From the NCBI GenBank assembly GCA_026196875.1, contig JAPHTP010000021.1:1-64000 (forward strand): a DNA stretch of 64,000 nt. The letters run 5' to 3'. Of the stretch, positions 17,706 through 26,145 are shown piece by piece. Origin of the DNA: Kangiellaceae bacterium. GTDB taxonomy: Bacteria > Pseudomonadota > Gammaproteobacteria > Enterobacterales > Kangiellaceae. Below the pieces are notes generated by a model that ran no database searches, was not told the DNA's origin, and was given only the letters and a program-made list of their open reading frames with translations. Position 1 is the stretch's first letter. Every line of letters begins with the position of its first letter. Position numbers and translations under genes: made by a program.

Positions 17706-20495
17706 ATGAGAGAGGTAGAAGAAGATTCAGATAACACTAAATCTAATCAAGAGGAAATTATTTCGGAACAAAACAGAGCAATCATCGACGATGAGTTAGA
17801 GGTAATTAAGAAGCATCAATGGAATAGGCTAGTCTCATCATCTGGTGCTGAAAGTTCGTTGAACTTAAAAGAACTGGTTTCAGGCACCCGGCAAGTAGCA
17901 GCATCTGACAAGAGCAATGAATCGAAGGATGAGCTGGGTAAAAATCCTGACGATAACTTCCTAACAGGATTAGCTATATCGGGCGGAGGAATACGGTCTG
18001 CATCTTTTGGCTTAGGCGTAATGCAAGGCCTAAATAAATATGGCGTCTTCAAATATCTGGATTACCTGTCTACTGTTTCCGGGGGCGGATACGTCGGCTC
18101 GTGTTATACATGGCTAAATAGTAAAGATGATTACAAGAAAGAGTTCCCTTTTGATAACATAGCTAGTGGCGGCAAAAATGATCTTAAAACTAAAACGCTC
18201 AATTACTTTAGGCAGCATGGAAACTTTCTAATTCCCGGGCACTTCGGGTTAAACGGCGCTTCAATCCTGGGAGTCCTTTTTAAGAATATTGTCTATTGTT
18301 CCATTCTGTTTTTCTTCCTGTTAGTTGCTATGGTGGCATTCACCAATATCGCGTTGGACCTTTTTTCTAATAGCGCATATTCAATATTAATGGAAGAGGG
18401 CGAGTTCTTACCGTTGCTATACATCGGTTCTGGGGTAACGATAACGCTTGTGTTAATCGCAGGAGTTTTTATCCATTTTCTCAGAAGTAAACGCAAGTTG
18501 GCTTTTGGTAAACAGAAAGGTTCGGCCATAGTTGCAACGCTATATATTGCCTTTCTATTAATGACAAAGCTGGTCGCGATGTATTTCCTGACTGACTACT
18601 TATATCCCGATTTTAACTGGGTTAACCACGTTAATTATTCTATCTTTTATGGATTACTTTTGGCTTTCTTTATCTTGGTTGTTATCGGGATAACTAGATT
18701 TTCAAGAAACCTGGATGACGAAGAGTCTCAGTTAGAGTTAAAAGGTGATGGAATGACTTTTTGCGGCCTGGTTATATTTTCATTCTTTGCAACGCTTTTG
18801 ATACTCGATCTTAATATGGAAAGTATTTCGGCCATAGGTGCAGAATACCTACTCGTTGACTTCATCAAATATATGATAGTCAGTAGCGCTATTATCTTCC
18901 TATTGATTTGCATGGTAAGTGCTATTCGAGGCAGGTTTTACGGCGGCAACGTAAGAATAAATTACAGAAGGCGCATATTTTGGCAATCAATGATCGGAAA
19001 GTGGATCACATATACGGTTTGCCTGGTTGTTATCTGGTCGATTTATCGAATCGAAGACGAAGTGACTAAGGCTATCAGCGCGGGAACTTTTTCAATTTCG
19101 GGATTATTAGGTGTGCTTTATCAGTACAAGATCTCAAAAAATTCTCAAAAAGATAAAACCCCGACTTTAACAAACCTCAGGGTAGTGCTTACAGCTGCTC
19201 TTTTAATAATCGGAATTTTAATGCTTGCTCTCATGTTCTATCGGTACTTGGATGTTGAGTTTGAAAAACTCCTGATTGTATTCTCAGATTGGTGGTACTA
19301 CGCATCGGATTTTGCCGTAGTTATTACAGCGTTGGCTATCTTTTTTATTTTGGGTATGGCATTAGATAGCAATCGTTTTGGATTAGGCAGAATGTACAGT
19401 GATAGATTATCGGAAACATTTTTGCCAAACCTGAGCGCTATTTTAGGCGGCATATGGGAACCTGCAACAGAGGCTAGGAAAGGCTACCTGCATAAATTTA
19501 ATTCAGTAAAAGATACTGGTCCTTATCATATTTTAAATACCAATGTTGTTTTATCTGACTCAAATAATTCAAGAGTAAGGAGCCGAGGCGGAGAGAATTT
19601 TATTTTCTCCAGCTTATACTGTGGAAGCAACAATCTCGGATGGCATGAAACGGAGCAGATAAACGGTGGAAAAATTACCTTGTCTACTGTAATGGCCATA
19701 TCCGGTGCGGCATTAAACCCGAACGCAGCTGTGGCCGGTCAGGGGGTAACGAGAAATAGGTTGGTATCTTTCTTATTAGCATTTTTTAATCTGCGGCTAG
19801 GATATTGGTTCAAGAATCCAACTAAGTACTCGAAAGAAAAAAGTAAAAGATCGAGCCCTAATCTAATTAAGCCCGGATTAATTCAAGGCCTACTGGGAAT
19901 GAACTTAAACGAAGAGAGTTCTTATTTGGAATTAACCGATGGCGGTCATTTCGATAATACCGGCGTTTACGAACTATTGAAAAGGAAATGCAAACTAATC
20001 ATCTTGTCCGAGGCCGGCGCCGATCCTGATTTTAAACTCGATGATATCTCGAATATGATAGAAAAAGCTCGGGTCGATTTACAAACCTTTATTAGATTTC
20101 CGAAGGAGGAATATGACCTGGGGCAGCTCTTTCCGGGAAGCGATGACAGAAGTAAATATCACAAACTGTTCAATCTCTCGTCAAAAGGATACGCAATCGG
20201 CACAATTGACTATCCTGACACAGGTAGTTCTGGGGTGATTATAATAATTAAGGCAACAATGATAAAGAATATGCCGGGCGATATTTATGGTTATAAGCGC
20301 GCCAATGAATCATTTCCTAATCAGACTACAGCGGATCAATTTTTCGATGAAAATCAATTTGAATCATACAGAGAACTCGGATATCAAATTGTGAAAAGCC
20401 TGTTTGACCCTGAAGTTTCATCAGTCAAAACGGGAAATAAAAATCCGACTACCATGGATATATTAGTGCATATACTACGAGGCAACCTGTTTTAG
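17706..20495 (+). CDS. membrane-embedded patatin-like phospholipase
   Basis: 929 residues, no signal peptide. A cytoplasmic N-terminus (about 1-90) leads into the patatin oxyanion motif ISGGGIRS (Gly93 region). The nucleophile is Ser125 in TVSGGGYVGS, and the catalytic Asp is Asp745 in LTDGGHFDNTG. Between Ser and Asp sit about nine or ten hydrophobic segments (roughly residues 190-560), so the hydrolase fold is split by a membrane domain. It should cleave acyl esters of membrane lipids from the cytoplasmic face. Ribosome site AAGGAG. The preceding gene encodes a probable envelope beta protein, which may be its partner or export conduit; that link is inferred from spacing only. Confidence 0.85.
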   Translation: MREVEEDSDNTKSNQEEIISEQNRAIIDDELEVIKKHQWNRLVSSSGAESSLNLKELVSGTRQVAASDKSNESKDELGKNPDDNFLTGLAISGGGIRSASFGLGVMQGLNKYGVFKYLDYLSTVSGGGYVGSCYTWLNSKDDYKKEFPFDNIASGGKNDLKTKTLNYFRQHGNFLIPGHFGLNGASILGVLFKNIVYCSILFFFLLVAMVAFTNIALDLFSNSAYSILMEEGEFLPLLYIGSGVTITLVLIAGVFIHFLRSKRKLAFGKQKGSAIVATLYIAFLLMTKLVAMYFLTDYLYPDFNWVNHVNYSIFYGLLLAFFILVVIGITRFSRNLDDEESQLELKGDGMTFCGLVIFSFFATLLILDLNMESISAIGAEYLLVDFIKYMIVSSAIIFLLICMVSAIRGRFYGGNVRINYRRRIFWQSMIGKWITYTVCLVVIWSIYRIEDEVTKAISAGTFSISGLLGVLYQYKISKNSQKDKTPTLTNLRVVLTAALLIIGILMLALMFYRYLDVEFEKLLIVFSDWWYYASDFAVVITALAIFFILGMALDSNRFGLGRMYSDRLSETFLPNLSAILGGIWEPATEARKGYLHKFNSVKDTGPYHILNTNVVLSDSNNSRVRSRGGENFIFSSLYCGSNNLGWHETEQINGGKITLSTVMAISGAALNPNAAVAGQGVTRNRLVSFLLAFFNLRLGYWFKNPTKYSKEKSKRSSPNLIKPGLIQGLLGMNLNEESSYLELTDGGHFDNTGVYELLKRKCKLIILSEAGADPDFKLDDISNMIEKARVDLQTFIRFPKEEYDLGQLFPGSDDRSKYHKLFNLSSKGYAIGTIDYPDTGSSGVIIIIKATMIKNMPGDIYGYKRANESFPNQTTADQFFDENQFESYRELGYQIVKSLFDPEVSSVKTGNKNPTTMDILVHILRGNLF

Positions 20496-20533
20496 GTGAT
20501 TGAATAAAAATTGAAAACTACCCTTTGGAGAAA

Positions 20534-21286
20534 CTAATCTTCCGGCCCCATATACAAAAACTCTGAAAACCGGTCAACGGAAGTTTCTTCAATATCGGTA
20601 AAAAATGCAAAACTACCTTTCATGTCCATAGTATTCTCGACTGGTAAAATAGCGCTGTCCATCTTTATAAATTTAAATGATAAACTAAAGTCGGTTATCG
20701 ATGCTGTCAGCATCGGCGAAAACTCACTATTGTTAGTAATTGTGATTGAATCTATAAACTGTTGGTTTTTATTAAATGTCAGAGAGCCATCAAGTTTGCC
20801 TTTTGCATCATCACCAAGTCTTTCAAGAAAGACATTAAACGACATTATTTTATGCGTGTCACTTTCTTGGGTAACTGTCAGACTATCAATATCGATAATT
20901 TCTCTTAATCTGACCGAGTAGTTAGTACTTTCATCGCTTTTCTTCTCAGACGCTTTAACTTTTTTCTTAACAAATCGCTTAATTTGTTTTGGGGTTGGTT
21001 TCTTACCATTAAGTTCAATTAACGACCATTGTTTAGATTTATCGGGGTTAGGCTTATATATTTCCGTGCTGCTGGTGACATCGCCTTCTTCGTTTTCATA
21101 CCGAACGACTTTGAAGGACCAGCGTTCTCTATCCGTATCCTCAAATTGTTTAATACTTGCTTCCACCTGCTTTTTAAAAAGCGGTAAATTCTTGTCAGTC
21201 AGATCATTTGCATTACTCTCAATAGGTGAGAAGAGGAATGGAAGACTCACAAACCACAATAATTGTGATAAAGACGGATATTTCAT
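20534..21286 (-). CDS. exported protein of unknown function
   Basis: 250 residues with a Sec signal peptide (cut near SNA, residue 27). The mature protein is charged with a Lys-rich helix around 98-120 and then alternating strands (SLTVTQESDTHKIMSFNVFLERL, DGSLTFNKNQQFIDSITITN). The layout, a soluble periplasmic beta-rich protein, resembles LolA-like or outer-membrane-lipoprotein-sorting folds only in a general way. No motif allows a function call. It converges with the patatin gene, 38 bases apart. Confidence 0.7.
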   Translation of the reverse strand: MKYPSLSQLLWFVSLPFLFSPIESNANDLTDKNLPLFKKQVEASIKQFEDTDRERWSFKVVRYENEEGDVTSSTEIYKPNPDKSKQWSLIELNGKKPTPKQIKRFVKKKVKASEKKSDESTNYSVRLREIIDIDSLTVTQESDTHKIMSFNVFLERLGDDAKGKLDGSLTFNKNQQFIDSITITNNSEFSPMLTASITDFSLSFKFIKMDSAILPVENTMDMKGSFAFFTDIEETSVDRFSEFLYMGPED

Positions 21287-21645
21287 TTTTACCTACTCAA
21301 ATATGAAAAGTTTTGAACTGATTAACGACGTTGTTTAGTCGATAGTCATGATGAGGCTGTTGATGTGAAAAAATAGTGAAATGTAGGGTTCGGTGTTGTA
21401 GAAAGTCACACAAATTGCCAAATTACGCTTTTCGAGAGAAAGCCATCAGGCTTCAATGCCAGCAAAATGATTTAAAGAACAAAGGCCTACAAGTAGTAGC
21501 AGACTACTTAGTTAGCAGTATGAGAGGATTAAAAACTTGTTTTCATATACAGCGAGCTGCATGAGTGCTCGCTGTATGAATATTAATTTCGAACTTCGAT
21601 TATTTGGAAACACAGTTCCGAACTAATTAAGAACTCGCTCTAATG
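21287..21645. other. intergenic region, 359 bp
   Basis: No convincing gene; a 62-codon plus-strand frame at 21376-21564 is Cys/Arg-rich without ribosome site. The region ends with the hairpin at 21547-21577, which lies downstream of the AbgT gene. Confidence 0.4.
21547..21577 (-). terminator. hairpin after the AbgT-family gene
   Basis: Perfect 11-bp stem ATACAGCGAGC/GCTCGCTGTAT with a 9-nt loop, about 70 bases past the transporter stop codon on the minus strand. No U-run follows, so this is a structural candidate for the transcript end. Confidence 0.45.
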
Positions 21646-23184
21646 TTACTTAGGCACATAATCAAAATTAGCCTGAACTCCAAGCGGGATCCCCAAAGTC
21701 CAGTAAAGCAACAAGAACAATGTCCAGATAATAAGGAATGTCACCGAATAGGGCAGCATCATCGCCGTGAGCGTACCAATCCCCGCCTTAGTTACATAGC
21801 GTTGACAGAAAACTACAACTAGCGGGAAGTAGGGCATCAGCGGAGTGATGATGTTGGTACTGGAATCTCCAACACGATAAGCCGCCTGGGCTAAGTCCGG
21901 CGAGATACCAAGTTGCATTAACATAGGGATAAAGATTGGCGCGAGCAACGCCCATTTGGCGGAAGCTGAACCAACAAATAGATTAATAAAGCCGGTTAGT
22001 AAGATGATCCCTGCGATGGTTACACCGCCGGGTAAAGCCATCGCTTTTAAAAACTCTGCGCCCTTAACTGCGAGTAATACACCCAGGTTGGACTGGCCAA
22101 AAGAATAAATAAATTGAGCAATAAAAAACATGATGGCAAGGTAATAACCCATGCTTTGCATTGCTTTGGTCATTCCCTCGATAAATTGCCTACTTGTGCT
22201 AATCGTTCCCATACGCATACCGAAGACAAGACCCGGCATCAGGAACATCAGAAAGATTAAAGGAACAATAGATCTCATAAGTGGGGCACTGGATGCTGTA
22301 AGCGTGCCATCCGCTGCTCGCCAGGGAGAATCGTCGATCACGGACGTACCAACTAGCACAACAATGCCAATCAGGATTGAATATAAGGCCCACTTTAAGG
22401 CGCTTCGCTCTTTATCAGACAAGGGTTCCATACTCGGTAAGTCTGACAAATCGCCATCTAGCTTGTTATCTTTAAGTTTAGGCTCGACAATTTTATCGGT
22501 AATAAACCAACCTAAGGCAATAATCAACACTGATGAGATAGCGGTAAAAAAGTAATTATTCAGCGGGTTTAGTTCAAGCTGAGGGTCCAGAATCTGCGCG
22601 CCTGCTTGAGAGATACCGGCCAACATAGGATCCAAAGAAGAAGGTAAGAAGTTGGCTGAGAAACCACCAGATACACCGGCAAATGCTGCCGCGATCCCGG
22701 CTAAGGGATGGCGTCCGGCGGCATAGAAGATTACGCCACCTAAAGGGATCACGAGAACATACCCTGCATCAACCGCCGAGTGACTCATGATGCCCACCAT
22801 AATAATCATTGGGGTAAGCAGCCATTTTCCTGTAACAGCCATTAGTGCGCGTAGCCCGGCGTTAATAAAGCCTGAGTACTCGGCTACTCCAATACCTAAC
22901 ATGGCTACAAGCACTACACCAACAGGATGGAAGTGAGAGAAGTTGGTTACCATACTCGAGAAAAATTGTGTGATGGAAGAGCCCGACATTTGATTGTTAA
23001 TGACTAAAGCTTGGCCGCTTCTTGGATCAATGGCATTAAAATCAATACCAGAGAATATCCACGAAAGCACCCAGACTATCGCTGTTAAAGCGATAAAAAG
23101 AACTGCCGGATCAGGGAGTTTATTTCCCCATACTTCTACCTTATTTAATATTCGTTGCATGGTAGATGACGATACTTGTTGCAT
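21646..23184 (-). CDS. AbgT-family transporter
   Basis: 512 residues, about 11-13 hydrophobic segments. The start LNKVEVWGNKLPDPAVLFI is the typical beginning of AbgT proteins (cytoplasmic helix, then NKLPDP). Other family marks are GVAEYSGFI, VGIMSHSAVDAGYVLVIPLGG, AAAFAGVSGGFSAN and VGDSSTNIITPLMPYFPL, the last near the substrate and cation site. Characterised members import p-aminobenzoyl-glutamate or export sulfonamides using the ion gradient. No AbgA/AbgB peptidase is adjacent, so an efflux or unknown role is possible. Ribosome site AGGGG. Confidence 0.95.
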   Translation of the reverse strand: MQQVSSSTMQRILNKVEVWGNKLPDPAVLFIALTAIVWVLSWIFSGIDFNAIDPRSGQALVINNQMSGSSITQFFSSMVTNFSHFHPVGVVLVAMLGIGVAEYSGFINAGLRALMAVTGKWLLTPMIIMVGIMSHSAVDAGYVLVIPLGGVIFYAAGRHPLAGIAAAFAGVSGGFSANFLPSSLDPMLAGISQAGAQILDPQLELNPLNNYFFTAISSVLIIALGWFITDKIVEPKLKDNKLDGDLSDLPSMEPLSDKERSALKWALYSILIGIVVLVGTSVIDDSPWRAADGTLTASSAPLMRSIVPLIFLMFLMPGLVFGMRMGTISTSRQFIEGMTKAMQSMGYYLAIMFFIAQFIYSFGQSNLGVLLAVKGAEFLKAMALPGGVTIAGIILLTGFINLFVGSASAKWALLAPIFIPMLMQLGISPDLAQAAYRVGDSSTNIITPLMPYFPLVVVFCQRYVTKAGIGTLTAMMLPYSVTFLIIWTLFLLLYWTLGIPLGVQANFDYVPK

Positions 23185-23392
23185 TTTAAGACCCCTAATA
23201 ATTTGTCTTTCTTGTACCAGCTATATTGTAATAGTTGGCATAGATTAAAGATATTCAGGGAATTAGGTCAACTAAAAAATTGAAACAATGGGTCGGAATT
23301 AACGAAAAGTGGGCCAGGTTGGGTTAACTTTGCTTAAACGACAGCTAAACTTAATGCTTGGAAGGGGGAGTAGGGATTAACGCCAGTCGGTT

Positions 23393-24025
23393 TTATACTG
23401 AATTTCTTAAAGTATGTAATTCCGATTTAATATTTTCCCTGGCAGCCAATTCATATTTCTCTCTAAAATATTCACTCAGAAATATACAATCTTGCTGTAT
23501 AACCGATCTCAAGAATTGACTTCGCCCTCGATTAAATAGAAAGTTCGGAATTTTCGAATATTCCATTCGGATTTTACGAAGATATTCCTGATATTTTTCA
23601 GGAGGAGAGCCCAATATTGCCATATCTGCATCCAGAAAAATATTTAACTCCTTATCACCCAAACCGGGCAGATGGCTTTCAGTAGCCATAATTAAAAAAT
23701 CAACTCGTTCAATTGAGTTCCTGGATAAACCTAGTTTATTCAAAGCGAGCTTAGCTTGATCTGCACTTTTCCTTTCATTGTTCTTTGCCCCTGGACGATA
23801 AACAAGGTCGTGATACCAAACCGCAAGGAGCGTTTCATTAGATATGCTGCCACAAGAATCTAACTCGTTAAAAAAATGCGCTATGTGGTTTAGATTATGG
23901 TAGAACCGATGTAGCTCACTATAAGCGCTTACAATTTCGTCAAACAAATCATCAATAACAGGCTGTCTAGTCGGGTAATTATTAGCAAGCAATTGCCATT
24001 GGTTTTTAAGTTCGTCTAACTGCAT
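23393..24025 (-). CDS. HD-domain metal-dependent hydrolase
   Basis: 210 residues from the ATG at 24025. The start is set by the TAATG overlap with the restored tail of the upstream fusion gene; a second ATG five codons upstream is possible. Metal ligands fit the HD superfamily: YHNLNHIAH (His43, His47), the HD pair His72-Asp73 in WYHDLVY, then NERKSA and an Asp near residue 118 (LDADMAILG). This matches the COG4339-type predicted HD phosphohydrolases, whose substrates are unknown. Being immediately downstream of a CoA-biosynthesis-like fusion suggests a nucleotide or pyrophosphate-type substrate, which is inference. Confidence 0.85.
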   Translation of the reverse strand: MQLDELKNQWQLLANNYPTRQPVIDDLFDEIVSAYSELHRFYHNLNHIAHFFNELDSCGSISNETLLAVWYHDLVYRPGAKNNERKSADQAKLALNKLGLSRNSIERVDFLIMATESHLPGLGDKELNIFLDADMAILGSPPEKYQEYLRKIRMEYSKIPNFLFNRGRSQFLRSVIQQDCIFLSEYFREKYELAARENIKSELHTLRNSV

Positions 24026-24118
24026 TAGTTTACTCCACAAAGATTCTCTATTAATTGGCCCGAATGAGTTGCCTCTATAATTGAATCTAACAATTTGTCA
24101 GCTACCTCAATTCCCGGA

Positions 24119-25276
24119 TTAGTGGAAGTATCCTGGATCCATAATTGACCATAATTGACCATAATGTTTCTGATTAATTGCAGACTCAATTGACTGCTTT
24201 TTATTAAAAAATGACCATTGAGCCGAGCGGCGATTAGCAATTTCTTTGTCAGAGTAGTTTCTCGCGATAAGTCGTTTCTTCTGGTTCAACTCTGATGTTT
24301 TAGTTAGCACCAAATGGTTATTACAAGCAGAAAGTAGTGATGCTTCAGCGAGTAAGGCGCCGTTTAATATAATAATGCCTTGTTTTCCATAGAGTGATTT
24401 CCGCAACAGTACTGTCATCGGTGGAATAAAAATACTATTTAAATCCTGCAGCGCTTTTAGATCACCAAAAACTTTAGCTGCCAACTTTTTTCGATCAACT
24501 TGACGAGCGCATTCGGTTTCACCATTGTCATTATCAACACAGATATCTTCGCCAAAGCGCTGAATAATTTTTTGGCGGGTCTGGTTATGCATTGGACTAG
24601 TTTTATCACTTAATAAAGAGTGCGCCATTTTATCCATATCAATGTTATGCAGCGGAATACCTCTATTCTTGGCGATCTGTTCTAGTTGTTCGCAAAGAGT
24701 TGACTTACCGGTGGCTATTTCTCCGGTAACACCAATAATCAGCTGCTTCGATATTTTCGCTTCCAGTGCAAACTTAACACCTAGGGGAACATAGTTATCC
24801 AAAGTCCCATGCTCAATCTGAATGGCTTTTACCGCACTTGAGCTAATATGAGAGAGGGCTGGGTCAGCAAATAATATATGCGTATCGATTCCAGCCTGTT
24901 GGCTAACTCCAACTAAATGATGAGTTTGTTCATAGTCAAAGTCAGCTGCGTTCCTGACGCCTTTAACAATAATGTTGGCGCCTTGTTCACTCGCAAAATC
25001 AACCACCATACCGGTAAACGCAAGTACCTTTACATTGGCTAAATGACTGAGTGCCTGCCGGGCAAGCTGCAATCTTTCTTCCAGGTTAAACAGGTAGGTC
25101 TTTAGTGGGTTGCGCCCAATACCAACCACCACTTCTTGAAAAGATCGACTTATCCTTTCAACTACATTGATATGCCCGTTGGTAATCGGATCGGCAGAAA
25201 AGGCATATACGGCTCTTGGAGTTTTTCGTTCTAAGTTATTGTTATTTATAATATTTTCTCTACTAATTAGTTGCAT
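24119..25276 (-). CDS. CoaD-CoaE-like fusion: phosphopantetheine adenylyltransferase plus dephospho-CoA kinase domains; C-terminus frameshifted
   Basis: 385 residues. Domain 1 (about 20-170) is a nucleotidyltransferase of the CoaD type: FSADPITNGHINVVE holds the TxGH motif (Thr32-His35), GVRNAADFDYE resembles the substrate loop, and ISSSAVK (144-150) is the ISSTxVR-like signature. Domain 2 (about 178-376) is a P-loop kinase of the CoaE type: GVTGEIATGKST (Walker A, 185-193), DMDKMAHSLL and the RRSAQ segment. The order is that of animal CoA synthase, catalysing the last two CoA steps. The current tail (from about residue 377, SIMDPGYFH) follows a 10-bp duplication; one copy fewer would give a 413-residue protein. 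Strong ribosome site AAAGGAG. It may be a paralogue with its own substrate. Confidence 0.85.
   Translation of the reverse strand: MQLISRENIINNNNLERKTPRAVYAFSADPITNGHINVVERISRSFQEVVVGIGRNPLKTYLFNLEERLQLARQALSHLANVKVLAFTGMVVDFASEQGANIIVKGVRNAADFDYEQTHHLVGVSQQAGIDTHILFADPALSHISSSAVKAIQIEHGTLDNYVPLGVKFALEAKISKQLIIGVTGEIATGKSTLCEQLEQIAKNRGIPLHNIDMDKMAHSLLSDKTSPMHNQTRQKIIQRFGEDICVDNDNGETECARQVDRKKLAAKVFGDLKALQDLNSIFIPPMTVLLRKSLYGKQGIIILNGALLAEASLLSACNNHLVLTKTSELNQKKRLIARNYSDKEIANRRSAQWSFFNKKQSIESAINQKHYGQLWSIMDPGYFH
24139..24165. repeat. 10-bp tandem duplication inside the CoaD-CoaE-like gene
   Basis: Plus-strand unit CCATAATTGA occurs twice in full and once in part (2.7 copies). Because 10 is not a multiple of three, the extra copy changes the frame of the minus-strand gene and brings in the stop at 24119. 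Confidence 0.95.
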
Positions 25277-25287
25277 GGCCTTCTCCT

Positions 25288-25306
25288 TTTAAACAACGGG
25301 TTTAAA
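25288..25306. promoter_or_regulatory. inverted repeat in the leader of the fusion gene
   Basis: TTTAAAC (25288-25294) and GTTTAAA (25300-25306) with a 5-bp centre, just upstream of the ribosome site of the minus-strand fusion. Possible operator or short mRNA hairpin. Confidence 0.4.
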
Positions 25307-25340
25307 TAAATTCCCCGCAAGTAACTTAACTGTCTATAAA

Positions 25341-25356
25341 TTGGTTAATCAACCAA
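25341..25356. promoter_or_regulatory. palindrome TTGGT-N6-ACCAA, copy 1 (candidate TetR operator)
   Basis: TTGGTTAATCAACCAA, 65 bp upstream of the fusion-gene ATG, in the divergent region shared with a TetR gene. It has the same arms and spacing as copy 2. The right half AATCAACCAA recurs as a direct repeat at 25441-25450. Confidence 0.65.
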
Positions 25357-25398
25357 TAAATATTAGGTTATACCTCAAAGGCAGCAAGATCAAGTATT

Positions 25399-25414
25399 TT
25401 GGTCATATGACCAA
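25399..25414. promoter_or_regulatory. palindrome TTGGT-N6-ACCAA, copy 2 (candidate TetR operator)
   Basis: TTGGTCATATGACCAA is a perfect 16-bp palindrome, 58 bp centre-to-centre from copy 1 and about 140 bp before the TetR start codon. Size and symmetry fit a TetR-dimer operator. Confidence 0.65.
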
Positions 25415-25457
25415 TTTATGTGTATCATTGAGACAGAGAGAATCAACCAAGCTAACT

Positions 25458-25532
25458 ATAGTTACTGAAAAAATAGTTACCGAGAACATAGTTACTGAGA
25501 ATATAGTTACTGAAAAAATAGTCATGAGAAGA
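25458..25532. repeat. 15-bp tandem repeats, about five units
   Basis: Four good units of ATAGTTACTGAAAAA (25458, 25473, 25488, 25503) and a decayed fifth (25518-25532), ending 20 bp before the TetR start codon. The frame across them is open and would read IVTEK/IVTEN, but no ribosome site supports translation, so I treat this as 5' leader or regulatory DNA. Confidence 0.9.
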
Positions 25533-25551
25533 GAATTATAGGAAGAGAGTT

Positions 25552-26145
25552 ATGGGAAGACCTTCAAACAAACCCCAGAGAAGAGCAGAAATAGTTCAGG
25601 CGCTAATGCAGGTAATGGCGGTAAAAGGCTATGACGGCGCATCAATACAGGAAATAGCCAAACAAGCAGGATTGGCGCCGGGGTTGATTCACTACCACTT
25701 CAAAACTAAACAAGACATATTGCTGGAAGCGGTTACTCAACTATCCGATCTGTTAAAGCAAAGGTATTTGGATTTATCCAAAAGTGCAGAAACAGCGGAG
25801 GATAAATTAAGGCTTTTTATCAAAGCGCGATTAGCCAAAGGGGAAGGAGAAAACCAGCAGGCCGTCGTGGCGTGGGTGATGATTGGTTCAGAAGCGGTCA
25901 GGCAAACTGAAGTTAAAAAAGTTTATCTGGAAGCAATGAAAGAACAAAAGGAAGTTTTATCTGAGTTATTACAGGACTATTTTCAAAGTAATCACCCTAA
26001 AGGTAAGCTATCCGAAAAACAACTCGAAACCAAAGTAGCCTTTATCATGTCATTTATGGAAGGTGCGTTTTCTTTGTCAATTACTTCTCCAGAAATTATG
26101 CCGGAAAATTGGGCCGCGGAGGAATTGATGGAGAACTTGTTGTAG
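25552..26145 (+). CDS. TetR-family transcriptional regulator
   Basis: 197 residues. N-terminal helix-turn-helix: RRAEIVQALMQVMAVKGYDGASIQEIAKQAG then LAPGLIHYHFKTKQDIL, a very typical TetR DNA-binding domain with the YHF recognition-helix end. The C-terminal ~140 residues are the ligand and dimer domain; the segment AVVAWVMIGSEAVRQ and overall length resemble the BetI-like branch. Ribosome site GGAAGAG. It is divergent from the CoaD-CoaE-like fusion and the shared region holds two matching palindromes, so it probably regulates both itself and the fusion. The ligand is unknown; acyl-CoA or CoA-related compounds are reasonable guesses only. Confidence 0.93.
   Translation: MGRPSNKPQRRAEIVQALMQVMAVKGYDGASIQEIAKQAGLAPGLIHYHFKTKQDILLEAVTQLSDLLKQRYLDLSKSAETAEDKLRLFIKARLAKGEGENQQAVVAWVMIGSEAVRQTEVKKVYLEAMKEQKEVLSELLQDYFQSNHPKGKLSEKQLETKVAFIMSFMEGAFSLSITSPEIMPENWAAEELMENLL

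Noticed and set aside
21376-21564. 62-codon plus-strand frame before the AbgT terminator
   Set aside because: Cys/Arg/Lys-rich with no ribosome site or recognisable feature; most likely chance.
25341-25541. 66-codon frame across the palindromes and 15-bp repeats
   Set aside because: The repeats read as IVTEK/IVTEN in frame, but there is no ribosome site and the region is better explained as operators and leader DNA of the TetR gene.
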